This document shows, one piece after another, positions 6,937 through 7,704 of a DNA stretch of 7,704 nucleotides. The stretch is from Bacteroidales bacterium (GTDB lineage: Bacteria; Bacteroidota; Bacteroidia; Bacteroidales; UBA7960). A program made the translations under genes and the position numbers. The DNA lies in assembly GCA_007131895.1 (NCBI GenBank), contig SLPR01000477.1, positions 1 to 7,704 of the forward strand, in the 5' to 3' direction. Within the stretch, counting starts at the first letter, position 1, and each line of letters opens with the position of its first letter. The notes under the pieces were generated by a model. That model was not told where the DNA came from, did no database searches, and saw only the letters and a list, made by a program, of their open reading frames with translations.

Positions 6937-7029
6937 TTTTTCATAAACTTTGGCAGTTTTCTTTTAATTGTTAAAATATTTCAAGAAATTTGTGCCTATT
7001 TTTTCGGAGTAGCAATTGACTAACTTATA

Positions 7030-7704
7030 ATGGATTTCAAGGATAATATTAATAAAGATAAACTGCCCAGACATATAGCGATTATCATGGATGGAAATGG
7101 CCGATGGGCCAAACAAAGGGGGAAAGACAGGGTGTTCGGGCATGAAAATGGAATTCAGGCTGTTAGGGAAACCGTGGAAGCTGCAGGAGAGTTAGGAGTA
7201 AAGAACCTGACCTTTTACGCCTTTTCAACAGAAAACTGGTGCAGGCCCAAATGTGAGGTGGATACGCTGATGAGCCTGCTTGTAAATGCCATCAAGAATG
7301 AAACGCCGGAATTGCTTGAAAAAGGAGTCAGGTTATCTGCCATAGGAGATATCGACTCGCTTCCTCCGGAATGTATTCAGGAACTTCAGGATGCCATCGA
7401 TATAACCAAAAACAACACCCGCCTTAATGTGTTTATCGCATTGAGCTACAGCTCACAATGGGAAATTGTCAACGCTGTAAAACAGATAGCTCAACAGGTA
7501 AAAGAAAACAATCTGGATCCTGAAAGTATTGACAAAGCAATGTTTCAGCGTTTCCTGCAAACCAATGGGACGCCTGACCCCGATTTGCTTATCAGAACAA
7601 GTGGGGAGTTGCGTATCAGTAATTTCCTGTTGTGGCAAATTGCCTACAGCGAATTGTACTTTACACCCGTTTTATGGCCCGACTTTAGAAAAAAACATTT
7701 TTAC
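7030..7704 (+). CDS. uppS: Isoprenyl transferase / undecaprenyl diphosphate synthase (3' end outside window)
   Basis: A cis-prenyltransferase that extends farnesyl diphosphate with isopentenyl diphosphate to the C55 lipid carrier used for peptidoglycan and surface glycans. The frame is open for 225 codons to the window edge; the family is about 245-255 residues, so only the end is lost. Motifs: HIAIIMDGNGRWAK (15-28, catalytic Asp21), RVFGHENG (34-41), FYAFSTENW (62-70, Asn69), DLLIRTSGELRISNFLLWQ (185-203) and AYSELYFTPVLWPDF (205-219). Two positions look unusual: Cys71 replaces the Asn commonly following ENW, and Gln143 in SYSSQWEI replaces the Arg usual there. The ATG at 7030 begins 11 residues before the conserved LPRHIAI block, which fits the family. 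It lies 93 bp after the DUF6089 gene, with no Shine-Dalgarno and no clear terminator between. Confidence 0.96.
   Translation, partial: MDFKDNINKDKLPRHIAIIMDGNGRWAKQRGKDRVFGHENGIQAVRETVEAAGELGVKNLTFYAFSTENWCRPKCEVDTLMSLLVNAIKNETPELLEKGVRLSAIGDIDSLPPECIQELQDAIDITKNNTRLNVFIALSYSSQWEIVNAVKQIAQQVKENNLDPESIDKAMFQRFLQTNGTPDPDLLIRTSGELRISNFLLWQIAYSELYFTPVLWPDFRKKHFY

Noticed and set aside
6985..6992. GAAATTTG as a promoter box for uppS
   Set aside because: One mismatch to TAnnTTTG and no TTTG at the right distance upstream; in AT-rich intergenic DNA such near matches are common. uppS may be read from the DUF6089 promoter.
6977..6992. ATTTC-AA-GAAAT inverted repeat as a terminator between DUF6089 and uppS
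   Set aside because: The stem is short and AT-only apart from one C-G pair, the loop is 2 nt, and no U-tract follows directly.

Overview
The window reads as a housekeeping stretch of a Bacteroidota chromosome, most likely class Bacteroidia; genus and species cannot be told. Three things point there: outer-membrane proteins of the Bacteroidota-restricted DUF6089 type next to uppS, start codons without Shine-Dalgarno sequences, and TAnnTTTG promoter boxes (TAAATTTG at 697-704 and 4897-4904). The DNA leans slightly to AT and its composition looks even; I see no IS element, integrase, tRNA, rRNA or CRISPR.

Layout. Positions 1-564 (minus strand) hold the N-terminal half of a saccharopine dehydrogenase-family NAD(P) oxidoreductase that runs off the left edge. 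A 254-bp divergent intergenic region (565-818) separates it from a rightward block: penicillin-binding protein 2 (819-2642), the SEDS glycosyltransferase RodA (2668-3930) and NAD kinase (3940-4821), with gaps of 25 and 9 bp, so probably one transcript. A 162-bp gap with a promoter-like box and an inverted repeat (4822-4983) leads to two consecutive, related outer-membrane beta-barrel proteins of DUF6089 type (4984-5952 and 6028-6936). After 93 bp comes isoprenyl (undecaprenyl) diphosphate synthase, uppS (7030 to the right edge, incomplete by roughly 20 residues).

How they fit together. PBP2 (transpeptidase) and RodA (glycan polymerase) are the paired enzymes of the rod-elongation machine, and UppS makes the C55 lipid carrier for the lipid II that RodA polymerises. 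NAD kinase supplies NADP(H), needed among other things by MurB for precursor synthesis. From general knowledge, the nadK - DUF6089 - uppS order is a recurrent Bacteroidota arrangement normally followed by bamA and periplasmic chaperone genes, so the window looks like the junction of an elongasome operon and an outer-membrane-biogenesis operon.

I found no convincing new multi-gene system. The points most worth a second look are the tandem, diverged DUF6089 pair, a possible Cys-rich version of the PBP2 zinc site, a G8 tract in the PBP2 gene, a UUCG hairpin just before the PBP2 start, the inverted repeat at the DUF6089 promoter, and unusual residues in UppS.
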